Under the pieces are notes generated by a model, which saw only the letters and a list, made by a program, of their open reading frames with translations, made no database searches and was not told where the DNA came from. Source: Symbiodinium natans (lineage: Eukaryota; Sar; Dinophyceae; Suessiales; Symbiodiniaceae). From it: a stretch of 64,000 nucleotides of DNA. The stretch is taken from contig CAJNDS010001347.1 of NCBI GenBank assembly GCA_905221605.1, forward strand, positions 131,001 to 195,000, written 5' to 3'. Shown piece by piece: positions 42,210-52,885 of this stretch (positions within the stretch are counted from its first letter, which is position 1; each line of letters begins with the position of its first letter). The position numbers and the translations under genes are program-made.

Positions 42210-42312
42210 CTAGACCCCAGAGTATACCCTGAACCCTAAACCCTAAACCCTTATAACCTAGGAGTAAACAGGGTGCCCCTTTGATAAGGGTACCCAAGCG
42301 TGCTAGGAGCAA
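42210..42312. mobile_element. CTAGACCCAG-family element, inverted, with internal telomere tract
   Basis: Starts CTAGACCCCAGAGTATACCC, has CCCTAAA units, then AAACAGGGTGCCCCTTT and GCTAGGAGCAAG, the reverse-complement order of 57944-58060. Confidence 0.45.
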
Positions 42313-42447
42313 GAGCTCCCTAAATTCAGATCGAGCCCTACCTACCCAGCAGCTAAGTCCCGGAACACTGAACCCTGACTGCAGCACGGAAACACAACCA
42401 TGAACCCTAAACCCTAAACCCTGAACCCTAAACCCTAAACCCTAAAC

Positions 42448-42977
42448 CCGGGGCGAAGTTGTGGATGGAGGTGGCGCCCAAAGCGCTTGCACCGCAAATT
42501 GCCATGAATTCGGCGAGCTTGTCTACGTACAAAACTCTTCGCGAGTTCATCGTCCAGTACTTGAAATCCAAAAACCTGTGGCGGCGCAGTGCAGGCACGA
42601 CATTCGGATCTGCTTCTGCATCATCAGCTCCATACTCTGGGCCAGCACCCATGGAGATAGGAGCAGTCGACGTTGCAGACGCCAAGCCCCATAAAGGCAA
42701 AGAGGCTAAAGGCGGTAAAGGTGGCAAGAAGGGTAATCCGGATAAAGGGTCAAGAGGTTCCCCGGCGGAAGCACGCTCTTCACATTCCCCGCATTCGTCC
42801 AGTGGTACCGCAGGTAGGGGAAGCTCAGAATTTGCAGCACCCAGTGCCGACCCTTGGCAAGGGCTATCATGGCAACAAGGGCCGTCCTGGCAGCAAGCAA
42901 GTTGCTCTCCACCGCCCCATGCGTCAGCTCACTTCCCCGGGGGCTTCTCCGTCGATCTTTTCTGGCCGTCGACATGA
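42448..42977 (+). pseudogene. Retrotransposon gag fragment
   Basis: Frame with ALAPQIAMNSASLSTYKTL, REFIVQYLKSKNLWRR, YSGPAPMEIGAVDVADAK and a Lys/Gly-rich run (KGKEAKGGKGGKKGN) matches gag polyproteins of dinoflagellate LTR elements, where GPxPMEIGAV precedes a basic nucleic-acid-binding region. No zinc knuckle, protease or reverse transcriptase follows, and telomere-type repeat runs directly into the 5' side, so it is a truncated remnant. Confidence 0.65.
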
Positions 42978-44010
42978 AGACCATCATCGAGCACGGCAAG
43001 CTGCAAAAGAGCAGGCCTTTCTGCACCAGCTGCTAAGCGTTCTCCTGCACTGTCGAGGGCTGCACGTTCTGCAATCATGATGATCTTGCGAGTCGGACGC
43101 GCAGGGTGCCACAGGGGGCAGTCATCCCGCAGATTGTGAAGCCGCGGATCAAGATATTCAACACAGCTTGCAACTTTATGACTGTAAGACGTTCGGGGGT
43201 TAGGGCTTTGGGTCTACAATGTATAGGCCTTAAACTGTCTAAACTACTCCAAACCACAATTTTCTAAACCTCAACCTTAAACCAGCAAAAGACGACAGTA
43301 GCCTATGTAAAGCGATATATATATATATATATATATATGCATATACGTATATACATACATATATATATAGATATATGAATCAGTTGAACCCTGAACCCTA
43401 GCCCCTTATCGTTTGCCTTCGGGATTTTGGTGGTTTAGGGCTTAGGGTTTGGGGTTCTGGGCAGCTAAGGTTTAGGGTTTAAAGAATTTAAAAACGGGGG
43501 CCTTCGTAATTGGATAGGGTCTTGGGGATGATTCTAAGATACTCATAAAGAGACTATGAGGGAAGACGGTTAGTCATGATTCCGACCGCTGTATTCGGGC
43601 TTTCAGGCCTATTCAGCTGCAGGTTCCGCTGCAGGAGGGGCAGCAGGGCGTCTACGTCCGAGATCTCAGTAGACGGCAGGTTCACGAAAGCGCAGGAATC
43701 CCGGCAACCCTGGGTTTAGAGTTTAGGGTTTAGGGTTTGGGGTTTAGGGCTAACCACCAAACCACCACCAAAGCCCCAAAGACTCTTAAAAAAAACAACC
43801 TAGCACCCGAATTAAACTCTATAACGACATAGGACTCATGCGCTGAAGCCCATGAGCCGACCCCGGCCAAGGACGATCTGAGCCATAGGGGGGGTCCATG
43901 TACCTAAATAGGGGCTTAGGGTTTGGGGCCTATAGGGCTTAGTTTAGGGTTTTAGGGATTAGTTCTGGCCTTGGTAGGGGTTAGGGTTTAGGGTTTAGGG
44001 TTTAGGGTTT
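42978..44010. other. Unique DNA with an AT microsatellite
   Basis: AT-rich dinucleotide block 43314-43377 (TA/TATG/TACA). Short TTTAGGG tracts 43715-43750 and 43982-44018. No confident gene; the gag remnant is not continued. Confidence 0.5.
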
Positions 44011-44157
44011 AGGGTTCAGCATCTCAAGTCCAAGCATTTCACTAGCAGAGCTCCTTACTCCGGTATCGATATCGACCCACCCACCCATTGGATCCCATAA
44101 CATTATGAAAACATTTGACTTTATGTTTTAACCTTAAAATTTGGGGTTCAGTAGGCT

Positions 44158-44352
44158 GCCGCCCAGGGTGGGCCCTAAACCCTAAGGCAGCCCAGAGTAG
44201 GGCCTAAACCTTAAAGCCAGCCCAGAGTAGGCCTTAAACCCTAAACCGCCCTAAACCCTAAAGCCAGCCCAGACCAGGCCCTAAACCCTAAAGCCAGCCC
44301 CGAGTAGGCCCTAAACCCTAAAGCCAGCCCAGAGTAGGCCGTAAACCCTAAA
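44158..44352. repeat. 30 bp composite satellite
   Basis: About six units of CTAAACCCTAAAGC plus CAGCCCAGAGTAGGCC: two telomere-type words fused to a unique 16-mer and amplified together. Confidence 0.85.
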
Positions 44353-44354
44353 GC

Positions 44355-44862
44355 TCCGGGAATTTTTGGTGTTTGTCCGGGAGTTTTTGGTGCTCGTCCG
44401 GGAATTGTTGGTGCTTGTCCGGGAATTTTTGGTGCTTGTCCGGGAATTTTTTGGTGCTTGTCCGGAAATTTTTGGTGTTTGTCCGGGAATTTTTGGTGCT
44501 TGTCCGGGAATTTTTGGTGCTTGTCCGGGAATTTTTGGTGCTTGTCCGGGAATTGTTGGTGCTTGTCCGGGAATTGTTGGTGCTTTGTCCGGGAATTGTT
44601 GGTGCTTTGTCCGGGAGTTTTTGGTGCTTGTCCGGGAGTTTTTGGCGCTTGTCCGGGAACTTTTTGGTGCTTGTCCGGGAGTTTTTGGCGCTTGTCCGGG
44701 AAGTTTTGGTGGTTGGCCGTGAATTGTTGCTTGTCCGGGAAGTGTTGGTGCTTGTCCGGAAATTGTTAGTGCTTGTCCGGGAATTTTTGGTGCTTGTCCG
44801 GGAATGTTTGGTGCTTGTCCGGGAATTTTTGGTGCTTGTCCGGGAAATTTTGGTGGAAAACC
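44355..44862. repeat. 21 bp minisatellite
   Basis: About 24 units of GGTGCTTGTCCGGGAATTTTT with small changes. Because 21 is a multiple of three, several frames stay open on both strands (for example REFLVLV and SRTSTKN heptads); these are not genes. It begins directly after the 30 bp satellite. Confidence 0.9.
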
Positions 44863-44894
44863 GCGAATCCATTAGCTTTTAAATATACATAGGT

Positions 44895-45105
44895 TAGAGA
44901 GTGTTTAGGGTTTAGGGTTTAGGGTTTGGGGTTTGGGGTTTGGGGTTTGGGGTTTGGGGTTTAGGTTTAGGGTTTAGGGTTTAGGGTTTAGGGTTTAGGG
45001 TTTAGGGTTTAGGGTTTAGGGTTTAGGGTTTAGGGTTTAGGTTTAGGGTTTAGGGTTTAGGGTTTGGGGTTTGGGGTTTGGGGTTTGGGGTTTGGGGTTT
45101 CAGGT
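44895..45105. repeat. TTTAGGG/TTTGGGG array
   Basis: Block order TTTAGGG, TTTGGGG (5), TTTAGGG (about 16), TTTGGGG (5): the two TTTGGGG blocks bracket the array. Confidence 0.95.
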
Positions 45106-45150
45106 TTAGGAATTAGGGGCATTAGGGTTTCGAGTTGAGGTTGTTTAGTC

Positions 45151-45276
45151 CTACAGGGTGGGGCCCCCTAGTTATAAGTAGAGTTATAAGGGCCCTAAAT
45201 TGGGTTATAAGGACCCTAAGTTAGGTTATAAGTCCCTTAACTACAGTTAGTATAGTAAGGGGGCCCCACCCTGTAG
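45151..45276. mobile_element. 126 bp MITE-like element, copy 2
   Basis: Same length, orientation and ends as 28576-28701 with 3 differences, 16.6 kb away; flanks differ, so this is a dispersed element and not a segmental duplication. Confidence 0.85.
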
Positions 45277-45694
45277 ACAGGGCGTTCTGCGGCTGGCAAT
45301 CCGCTCCTAAATTCTAAAGCACCTGCAGGTCTACGTTTTCCTAGGGTTTAGGGTTTAGGGTTTACGGGTGTGGGATGGCTTTACAGCCCTGAAAGCCCCC
45401 GCAAAAAGCCTTGATCCCTAAACCTAAACCCTATAAACCCCCCAACACCCTAAGCCCAATTGGCCCGACGCCCCTAACCGCCTAAAGCAACAAAAGTACC
45501 CTTAAGCTCGACTTAAGGGTTCAAGGGTTTAGAGGGTTTATAGGCATTTCCAATAAGGACTCCACAGGACCCGAGTTGTGCTACTAACCCTAAACCCTAA
45601 ACCCGAAACCTTAGACCCTGAACCCTCAACCCTGAACCCGAAACCCTGAACCCGAAACCCTAAACCCAAACCCGAAACCCCAAACCCGAAACTA

Positions 45695-45830
45695 CCCAAT
45701 TCCTTGTGCTGGGGGCTCCCGGCGGTGACGTCTGCACCGTCATGCGCCAAAGCGATGCCGCATGCTCCTCACGGCTCGTGTGATTGGGGCTTGTGGATTT
45801 CTGCCTCATGCTTCTGACCCTACTTGGAGG
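45695..45830 (-). CDS. Exon-like island, minus strand
   Basis: Minus frame RVRSMRQKSTSPNHTSREEH then AASLWRMTVQTSPPGAPSTR is open and coding-like. Not recognised. Confidence 0.25.
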
Positions 45831-46045
45831 TTCATGGTACTTATTCACCAATCCGCCGAGGCCTCGGGCCGAAGGTGTATAGGTAGTCAGAACAGACACC
45901 CCCCTCCAAATCCTCCCCTTTTTTTGCCTCAAATGGGTACCCCCCTAGGTGAGCAGGGTCCGCAAGCGGATGGTTCGCCAGGACCAGAGGCAGTTGCAGC
46001 CCTTCCCAGCAGGGCACCCCCCCTTTTTCACCCCTCCGACCCGCC

Positions 46046-46053
46046 CCCCCGCC

Positions 46054-46089
<36 letters not shown>

Positions 46090-46397
46090 TGCCCCCCCCC
46101 CAAAAGCCACATGAGCGGCTGGGTTCGAGGTGCTAATGGACGCAACAAGAGGGGCTTGATGTTTGTAGGTGTCGCTATAGCACACCCAATGGTTCATAAC
46201 CTAGGGGTGTCGCTTTTCAAGTGTTCCCATCGTTTTACAAGGTTTTGGGCATTCGTGTCCACCCCTTGCTTAATTGAATGGCTGGGGGTTTTGGCGCTTG
46301 CTCACATAAGGTGTTTGTGAAAGGCGGAGTTTTCCTGCTCCGACGCACTGGCTTGAGGGCCGGAGGCTCAACTGGTGTGAGCACGGCCGCAAATCCG

Positions 46398-46441
<44 letters not shown>

Positions 46442-46485
46442 ACCCCCCCAACCCCCCCCCCCACCCCCACCCCCCACCCTGCCCA
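46046..46485. repeat. Poly-C runs
   Basis: 46046-46100 and 46398-46482, nearly pure C. Poly-Pro and poly-Gly frames over them are artefacts. 46100-46390 is unique with no convincing gene. Confidence 0.9.
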
Positions 46486-46624
46486 AGAGTCGCCTTAAAC
46501 CTTAAGGGGCCTGGCTCAACCCTACGATCACCTTGAGCCCTAAACGAACCCTCAACCCCAAACCCCAAACCCCAAACCATAAACCATAAACCCGGAACCC
46601 TCAACCCTCAACCCTCAACCCAAC

Positions 46625-46715
46625 CCTTATTGCTTGGGGTCCAGCGACTTGGGCGCTGCGGAATCACCATGCTCACGCGGATGCGCTGGGCCGGGCCGAG
46701 GCGGGTCGCGTAGCG
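46625..46715 (-). CDS. Exon-like island, minus strand
   Basis: One minus frame reads RDPPRPGPAHPREHGDSAAP then KSLDPKQ and stop; another reads RYATRLGPAQRIRVSMVIP. High GC compared with its neighbours. Not recognised. Confidence 0.25.
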
Positions 46716-46739
46716 TTAAAATTACAACTGTACTTCTAA

Positions 46740-47280
46740 CCCATGAACCTCCAAGTACACCATGAACCCTAAAACGCGATGGCATAGGGGCCTTGTTTAA
46801 GAGTTGGAACAGGGTTGTGAGGGATATTCTCGGGTGGTTATAGACGGACCATAAGGGAATACCGCTAGCATTTTTCCGAACCCATTATTCGGGAGCTCCA
46901 CTTCGGGGATTCTGAATTACTGATTGGGAGTCGCGGGGGCTGTCGTCAAGGGGTTCAGACTCGTACCCCGAAGGTCGTGTACCCCTGACATTCCCCTTCA
47001 TACACTCCCAAAATGGCCCGTATACTCCCTTAGAGGATCTTTAAGAAGGGCAGCCAAAGCCAAGGGCACAACCCTAACTAGTTCATGGTTTGGATAAAGC
47101 CTAAATTTCTGTTCCTTCTTGGGTTCCAGGTACACTTAAAATGTAAAATGTGTACCCCACTATGACAGAGGGCTCCAATGGCAAGTCCCATGAGGTAGGC
47201 CTTTCTTTGCAGCAGGTCAGTGCTGCCAACCAGGTTTGGGAGAGTCAAAGTCGAAGCACTCAACCCGTAAACGTGGAGAC
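46740..47280. other. Unique DNA
   Basis: Holds a copy of the AGTACC/CATGAACCTCCAAGTA dispersed motif (46741-46755). A segment at 46905-46990 resembles 13545-13590 (GTTCAGACTCGTA, TGTACCCCT). No confident gene. Confidence 0.4.
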
Positions 47281-47281
47281 C

Positions 47282-48060
47282 CCTAGAGCCCTAAACCCTA
47301 AAACCTAAACCCTAAACCCGAAACCCTAAACCCCTAAGTACAGGTATAATTGGCCAAGAAGTACCATGAACCTCCAAGTAGCCCTAAACCCTAAACTATA
47401 AACCCTAAACCCTAAACCCTAAACCCTGAGGCGCAGGCCTGCGCCGGCTCCCAACTCGATCGCGCGGCAGCCCGCGTAGCTGGGCCGCAAGGCCTCTTGT
47501 GAGTGAACTGGGGTCTAGGGTTTCAGGGTTTAGGGCTAGGGTTTAGGGTTTAGGGTTTAGGGCTTAGGGTTTAGGGTTTAGGGTTTAGAGTTTAGGGTTT
47601 AGGGCGTGGGGCTTATAAGGGCTCTCTGTCTTCAAGGGCTGGGAAGTTCAGGCTGAAGGGCTGAGGCTTCAGGGCTTTAGGGTTTGGTTGGGGTTTTAGG
47701 GTTGGGTTGGGCGCCCCGTTGATTTGAGGACCTAAGTGTACCTTTTGGGGGACATTTCGGGTATCTTGCAAGGGTACTTGGGGTGTCCAGGCAAGTGCTT
47801 CGGGATTTATAGCGCTTAAGGCTTTGGAGGATTGAGTCTTGGCTCTGACTCTTAAGAAGGTGCCCCAAAGCATGTACTGCCCTGAACTCCGAAAGGCCCG
47901 ACAACATGAAACCACATGGAACCCGAAAACACCAAACGCTCAACGAGATCACAGCCCCCCTTGTTGACGGCTAACTGAAGGCTAGTCCTGTAGCACTCTT
48001 TTAGCGTTGCATACTATATCCCCTATAGCTATAGCCCCCAAAAAAAGGAACTACATTGGA
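47282..48060. repeat. Telomere-type tracts and unique DNA
   Basis: CCCTAAA 47282-47330 and 47385-47428; TTTAGGG 47515-47606. 47613-47950 has open minus frames (AKTQSSKALSAINPEALAW) of doubtful value. Confidence 0.6.
47431..47512 (-). CDS. Exon-like island with methyltransferase-like motif
   Basis: After CAAGAG|G the minus strand reads ALRPSYAGCRAIELGAGAGL. AIELGAGAGL resembles SAM-binding motif I of class I methyltransferases. A GC donor after GAGTTGGGA would cut the motif, and the rest of the fold is not seen, so this is suggestive only. A 14 bp palindrome GCGCAGGCCTGCGC lies at 47431-47444. Confidence 0.35.
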
Positions 48061-48361
48061 GCCTGCACCCTAAACCCTAAAAGCAAACCCTAAAGCCCAA
48101 ACCCCAAACCCTAAACCCTACACTGTGAAACCACGAGCCCTGCAGGCGCCCTGTCAGCCATCAGCCCAGAAGGCCCAAAACATCTACAAGGACCTGGGGG
48201 TTTATACAAGGGTTTGGGGTTTGGGGGGTTTAGGGTTTAGGGTGTAGAGGGTTCAGGGCGTTTAGGAAGGCCGTCTCATAAGCTCCTCTAGAGCCAAGAC
48301 CATAAAATCCCATAAACCCCCTCATGAGAGCTATAAACCCTAAAACCTGCAAAAACTGGCT

Positions 48362-48432
48362 GGGGAACGCCGCGCCTCTAATGCCAAAAGGGCGGCCCGG
48401 TTTGTGTCGATCCTTCCCGTTGCAGGGGCTTT
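48362..48432 (-). CDS. Exon-like island, minus strand
   Basis: AG|G acceptor (GGGAAG|G), IDTNRAALLALE, then GAG|GCG donor: a 37-nt exon on the same pattern as the ankyrin gene. Open on both sides of these sites too. Not recognised. Confidence 0.35.
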
Positions 48433-48439
48433 GGGTTCA

Positions 48440-48925
48440 GGGTTCAGGGGGTTAGGGTTTGGGGTTTAGGGCTTCGGTTATTTTGGGTTCCGCGTTCAGG
48501 GTTCAGGCCTTAGGGTGTGGGTTTAAGGTGCAGGACTCATGGCTTCGCGTTTGGGATTTGGGTCTTTGCACGAAGTTCTTGTGTTGAACGGCGAAATTGA
48601 TTTCAAAATCATTACGGACTCCCGTACATCACGTTGAAAAGTCCTACTTCAATCTTCCGCGTCTTTGTTTGATGTCTTGGCGGGGCAGCTGACGTAAGGT
48701 TGCAAGTGCAAGGTCCAGATTTCAAGCTCGCGTGCACGTAGTGCGAGTAGACTTCACGTGGACCTCCTAACACCACCTTCAAGCTGTGAAGTGTCGACTC
48801 AGAGCTGATGGTTGGGGTTTAGGGTTTAGGGTTTAGGGTTTAGGGTTTAGGGTTTAAGGTTTGGGGTTTAGGGTTTCGAGTTTAGGGTTTAGGGTTTCGA
48901 GTTTAGGGTTTAGGGTTTAGGGTTT
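48440..48925. other. Unique DNA ending in a TTTAGGG array
   Basis: 48560-48800 shows only short frames (plus LHEVLVLNGEIDFKIITDSR). TTTAGGG with TTTCGAG variants 48815-48925. Confidence 0.5.
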
Positions 48926-49319
48926 GGTGCATCGCTGGCTTGTTCGTGAGGGTGCCTTCTCTAGGGCACAGAAGTCTGATGGGAGCAAGAGGGCTCTGCA
49001 ACACACCAAAACCCTCTAACCCTTAAACCCGAACCATGCAACCGAGAAACATCCCTGAATCCTGAACCTTAAACCCGTAAGCCCTTAAACTCTTACAACC
49101 TTAAACCCTTAAGCCCTTAAACCCTTGAACCCTTAAGCCACTAAACCTCAAACCCCTAAATTCCCCCGCACCTGGAAGGCCTCTCTGCCCAATAGCCTCA
49201 AACCTTAAGCCCCTCGGCGCATGGGCCCATAAGCTTGAGGGCTTAGGGCGGTTGAGGGCCTTAAGCTTTTAGGGCTACAGTAGGGCTAATTAGGGTTTAA
49301 CTAGGGTTTAGGGTTTAGG

Positions 49320-49510
49320 GTTTAATTCGGCTTTTAGGGCTTTAGGGTTTTTTGAGAAGACGCCAGTACTACGAATCAGCAAAAGCCCTTCACCCTCAAC
49401 CCTCGCAACTATCTTCCGAGCCAAAGCGCCACAAACAAGCGCCCAGCTCGGCCTGGGACGGCGCAGCCCAGGAATCCAGGTTGGGCTTGGGCGGGGCTTA
49501 AGCTGGTGTG
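49320..49510 (-). CDS. Possible exon, minus strand
   Basis: Reads LKPRPSPTWIPGLRRPRPSW, ALVCGALARKIVARVEGE, GLLLIRSTGVFSKNPKALK. Both ends run into repeat-encoded NPKP. Not recognised. Confidence 0.3.
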
Positions 49511-49723
49511 GTTTAGGGTTCACGGCTCAGGGTTTCGGGTTTAGGGCTTAGAGTCGGGCCTAAGGTTTGGGAACAAGGGGGTAGAAGCAGCCGACGCTCT
49601 CTAGGGCCTCTTCCAGGGCCTCTTGCTTCTAACCCGGAAACCGAAACCCGAAACCCTAAACCCTAAAGAAGCCTTAAACCCTATGTGTTCAGGATCCACG
49701 CTTCATCGGGTTGAACAACCTGC

Positions 49724-50270
49724 CCCCCCCCCCCCCCCCCATTCAAGTTCCTGTCTCTACTTCTTGGTGAAGGGAAAACCCACGTGAGCACCCCCCTTGA
49801 ACAGTAACTGGGGGGTCGAGGAAAGTGTTAATTAGGTTGCCCTAAACCCTAAACCCTAAACCCCAAACCCTAAACCCTAAACCCTCAACCCTAAACCACG
49901 GGAGAAAGGCGCTTCGACGGAGGGCTTGGGGTTTTGTAGTCTAGGACCTAGCAAACCCGCATGTCCCTTAGCATGGGCCCTTATATACCTCTTATATACC
50001 CAATACAACCCAACCGCCCATTAAGGAAGTAAGGGACCATATTAAGGGACCATGAAACTACCCTTAGAGTAATACACCATGGTGCATCATCCTTTACTAC
50101 TTCCTTTTTAAATGTTCTGTGGCCCAACCTTGCGTAGGGACGGGGTAGTCAGGTTTACCCGCAGTTAGAGAAGGGGGTAGTAAAGTACCCTAAACCTCAA
50201 CCCGAAGCACTAAACCCTAAACCTTCAACCCTAAACCCTCAACTCTTAACCCTAAACCCGAAACCCTATA
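49724..50270. other. Poly-C, short CCCTAAA tracts and unique DNA
   Basis: Poly-C 49724-49740; CCCTAAA 49840-49900; 49950-50060 has repeated AAGGGACCAT words; CCCTAAA/CCCGAAA 50205-50268. Confidence 0.5.
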
Positions 50271-50379
50271 CCCAAAGGCTCCATGTACCTCTATAGTATA
50301 TACTTGGGCCTTAAAGGGGTTCCTATATAGTAGCTTTAGGGCCCAAGAATCTACTATATAGGTACGTGGATCCTTTGGG
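50271..50379. mobile_element. Long palindromic element
   Basis: About 40-bp arms: CCCAAAGGCTCCATGTACCT ... CTTGGGCC against GGCCCAAGAATCTACTATA ... CCTTTGGG. Flanked by ATA on both sides, a possible target duplication. Confidence 0.65.
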
Positions 50380-50489
50380 ATATACAAATCGTAAACGAAG
50401 CGCTCCCCACAAAAGATCAGGCCTCACACCGCTCCAGGGTCGCGTGCTGCGCGCGGACTTCGCTTCGCCGCTGCCGGGCCCTTGGGGTT

Positions 50490-51438
50490 AGGGCTTAGGG
50501 TTTAGGGTTTGGGGGTTTAGGGTTTAGGGTTTAGGGTGTAGGGTTTAGGGTTTAGGGTTTAGGGTTTAGGGTGTAGGGTGTAGGGTGTAGGGTTTAGGGT
50601 TTAGGGTTTAGGGTTTAGGGTTTAGGGTTTAGGGTTTAGGGTTTAGGGTTTAGGGTTTAGGGTTTACGTAGGGTTTAGGGTTTACGTAGGGTTTAGGGTT
50701 TATTTAGTGCTGAGGGCTTGGGGTTCATAGGGCTTAGAGGGTTCATAGGGTTTATCGGGTCTATCGGGTTTATAGGGTTTATAGGGAATATAGGGTTTAG
50801 GGTTTTTTACAAGGGTTTAGGGTTTAGGTTTATAGGGTTTAGGGAATTTAGGGTTTAAAGTTTAGGGTTTAGGGTTAATTTCGGGGGACTTTTGCTTTGT
50901 TTGGGGGGGGGGTGGGCCTTCGAGGGTGGCTCAAGGGTTTCAGGGTTTTCGGGTTGTAGTGTTTTTGGGTGAGAGGGATTTTGCAAGCAATAACCTCTAA
51001 CCCAAAACCCTGAATCTTAAACCCTAAACCCTAAACCCTAAACCCTGAGCCAAGGGCCATACTACATAAACTTGTTGGGGGGGTTTACGGTTTAAGGCTT
51101 GTAGGGTATAGGGTTTAGGGTTCAGGGTTTGGATATGAACCTACGTAGAAGGGTAGGGTAGACCCACAAGTAAGGAGGGTTTTGGAGGGTGTGGAAGACT
51201 TAAACAGGGTGCGCAGCGTGGGTCTGTATAGCAACGACGTAAACAGCAAAACACAGGCGTCGAAGGCGTAAACCGGGCCCAGGGTTTCGGGTTGAGGGTG
51301 TAGGGCCAGTGTAGGGTTTATGGTTTGGGGTTCACCGTAGCAACCCAAAGCTACTTCTTCGTATCGTCCTAAACCCTAAACCCTAAACCCTAAACCCTAA
51401 ACCCTAAACCCTAAACCCTAAACCCTAAACCCTAAACC
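50490..51438. repeat. TTTAGGG arrays then CCCTAAA array
   Basis: TTTAGGG with TGTAGGG and TTTACGTAGGG variants 50490-50705, degenerate to 50880; CCCTAAA 51015-51050 and 51368-51438. Confidence 0.9.
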
Positions 51439-51454
51439 CTCTGATACCAGACTC

Positions 51455-51552
51455 CATAGAGTTGTTCACGCTCATGCCGGGACGGGCGCCGGGAGCGAAG
51501 TCGACCCTCAACCGACGCCCCCCGCCGCCGTCGACCCTTCACCGACGACCCT
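51455..51552 (-). CDS. Exon-like island, minus strand
   Basis: LRVDFAPGARPGMSVNNSME reads through between CCCTAAA (51368-51438) and TTTAGGG (51550-51607); GTCGACCCTTCACCGACG and GTCGACCCTCAACCGACG form an imperfect duplication inside. Confidence 0.3.
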
Positions 51553-51604
51553 CTGGGTTTAGGGTTTAGGGTTTAGGGTTTAGGGTTTAGGGTTTAGGAT
51601 TTAG

Positions 51605-51700
51605 GGCTTTTTTTCTCTTGGTGGCCTGCTCCGCCTCCTCCTCCTCCCAAGCTTTGCGGCCCAGGTCCTCCTCCTCCTTCCGATTCGTAGATCGCTGCTC
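51605..51700 (-). CDS. Exon-like island, minus strand
   Basis: One minus frame gives RSTNRKEEEDLGRKAWEEEE then AEQATKRKK, a charged helical stretch; a second frame is Gly-rich and less convincing. Confidence 0.4.
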
Positions 51701-52032
51701 TAAAACGGAGCTGGTCGCCCAATGCAGAAAAGCATAGTAAGGGCTTTGCTTTGTTGTGCTGAGGAGGGCTCGAAAGCAGCCCGGAAAACAACTCTAACAC
51801 CCAAAACCTCAAACCCCCAAGCAACTCTAAAACCCTAAACCCTAAACCCTAAACCCTAAACCCTAAACCCTAAACCCTGAACCCTGAACCCTGAACCCTG
51901 AACCCTGAACCCTGAACCCTAGGCAGCTCTAAAACCCTAAGCTCAAAACCTTAAGCCCTAAACCCTAAGCAACTATTAAACCCTAAACCCGAAGCCCCAA
52001 GCCCCAAACCCCAAACCCTAAACCCTAAACCC

Positions 52033-52112
52033 TACCGGCCAAGGCTCGCTGCATCCTCCCCTGACGATGAGGAGGACGCCTCGCCCACGTCGAAGTGTTC
52101 CACCTGAAGCTC
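52033..52112 (-). CDS. Exon-like island, minus strand
   Basis: PELQVEHFDVGEASSSSSGE then DAASLGR, between CCCTAAA and TTTAGGG tracts. The plus strand is also partly open (SSPDDEEDASPTSKCS). Confidence 0.35.
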
Positions 52113-52789
52113 AGGGTTTAGGGTTTAGGGTTTAGGGTATGGGGTTTAGGGTTTAGGGTTTAGGGTCCAGAAGCTTTGAAGTGCTGGCCTCGGTAGGGTT
52201 TAGGGTTTAGGGTTTAGGGTTTAGGGTTTAGGGTTTAGGGTTTAGGGTTTAGGGTTTAGGGTTTAGGGTTTAGGGTTTAGGGTTTAGGGTTTAGCGGTTA
52301 GGGTTTAGGGTTCATGGTTGGGATAGTATTGAAGATGTGAATGTCTATTCCTTGCTGAATTTAAGTACCCATAAATATGCAAAATGTTCCCCAACTATGA
52401 CAAGGTTCTGGTGGGCCATTCGAGGGTTTGAGGGTTTACGGTCTGGGGTTTTGGGGTGTAGGGTTTTAGGGTTTTAGGGTTTTAGGGTTTTAGGGTTTTA
52501 GGGTTTTAGGGTTCAGGGTTTAGGGTTTAAGGGTTTGCGGGTTTTAGGGTTCTGGAATTTGGGGTGCGGGGTTTTAGGGCTTAAGAGCTGGGTCACGGGC
52601 ATCAGAACACAAGCCCCAAATTTGCAGTTAGCGGTGCAGGCACAAGTGAGGTCCTGGAGAATCGGTCTTCTTGGGTTTCTTGTGACTCCGCTCGACGGTG
52701 AAGGCAAGGAAGTCTTAAACCCTAAACCCTAAACCCTAAACCCTAAACCCTAAACCCTAAACCCTAAACCCTAAACCCTAAACCAATAT

Positions 52790-52885
52790 TAACAAAAGTG
52801 ACGCCTCGAATGCAACCTCGCGAAAGCGGAAGCGCTGCTTCTGCCATCGCATCACCACTTCCGCCATGCCCCAAACACGGAAGAC
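52790..52885. CDS. Exon-like island, strand unclear
   Basis: Plus: KSDASNATSRKRKRCFCHRI; minus: VFRVWGMAEVVMRWQKQRF. Both are open over about 95 nt between inverted arrays. Confidence 0.25.

Noticed and set aside
44348-44882. Frames of 100-174 codons on both strands
   Set aside because: Caused by the 21 bp minisatellite, a multiple of three; several frames open at once is a repeat signature.
45841-46604. Poly-Pro / poly-Gly frames
   Set aside because: Translation of poly-C runs.
47431-47512. Firm call of a methyltransferase gene
   Set aside because: Only one short motif is visible and the related copy at 41826-41940 does not keep it.
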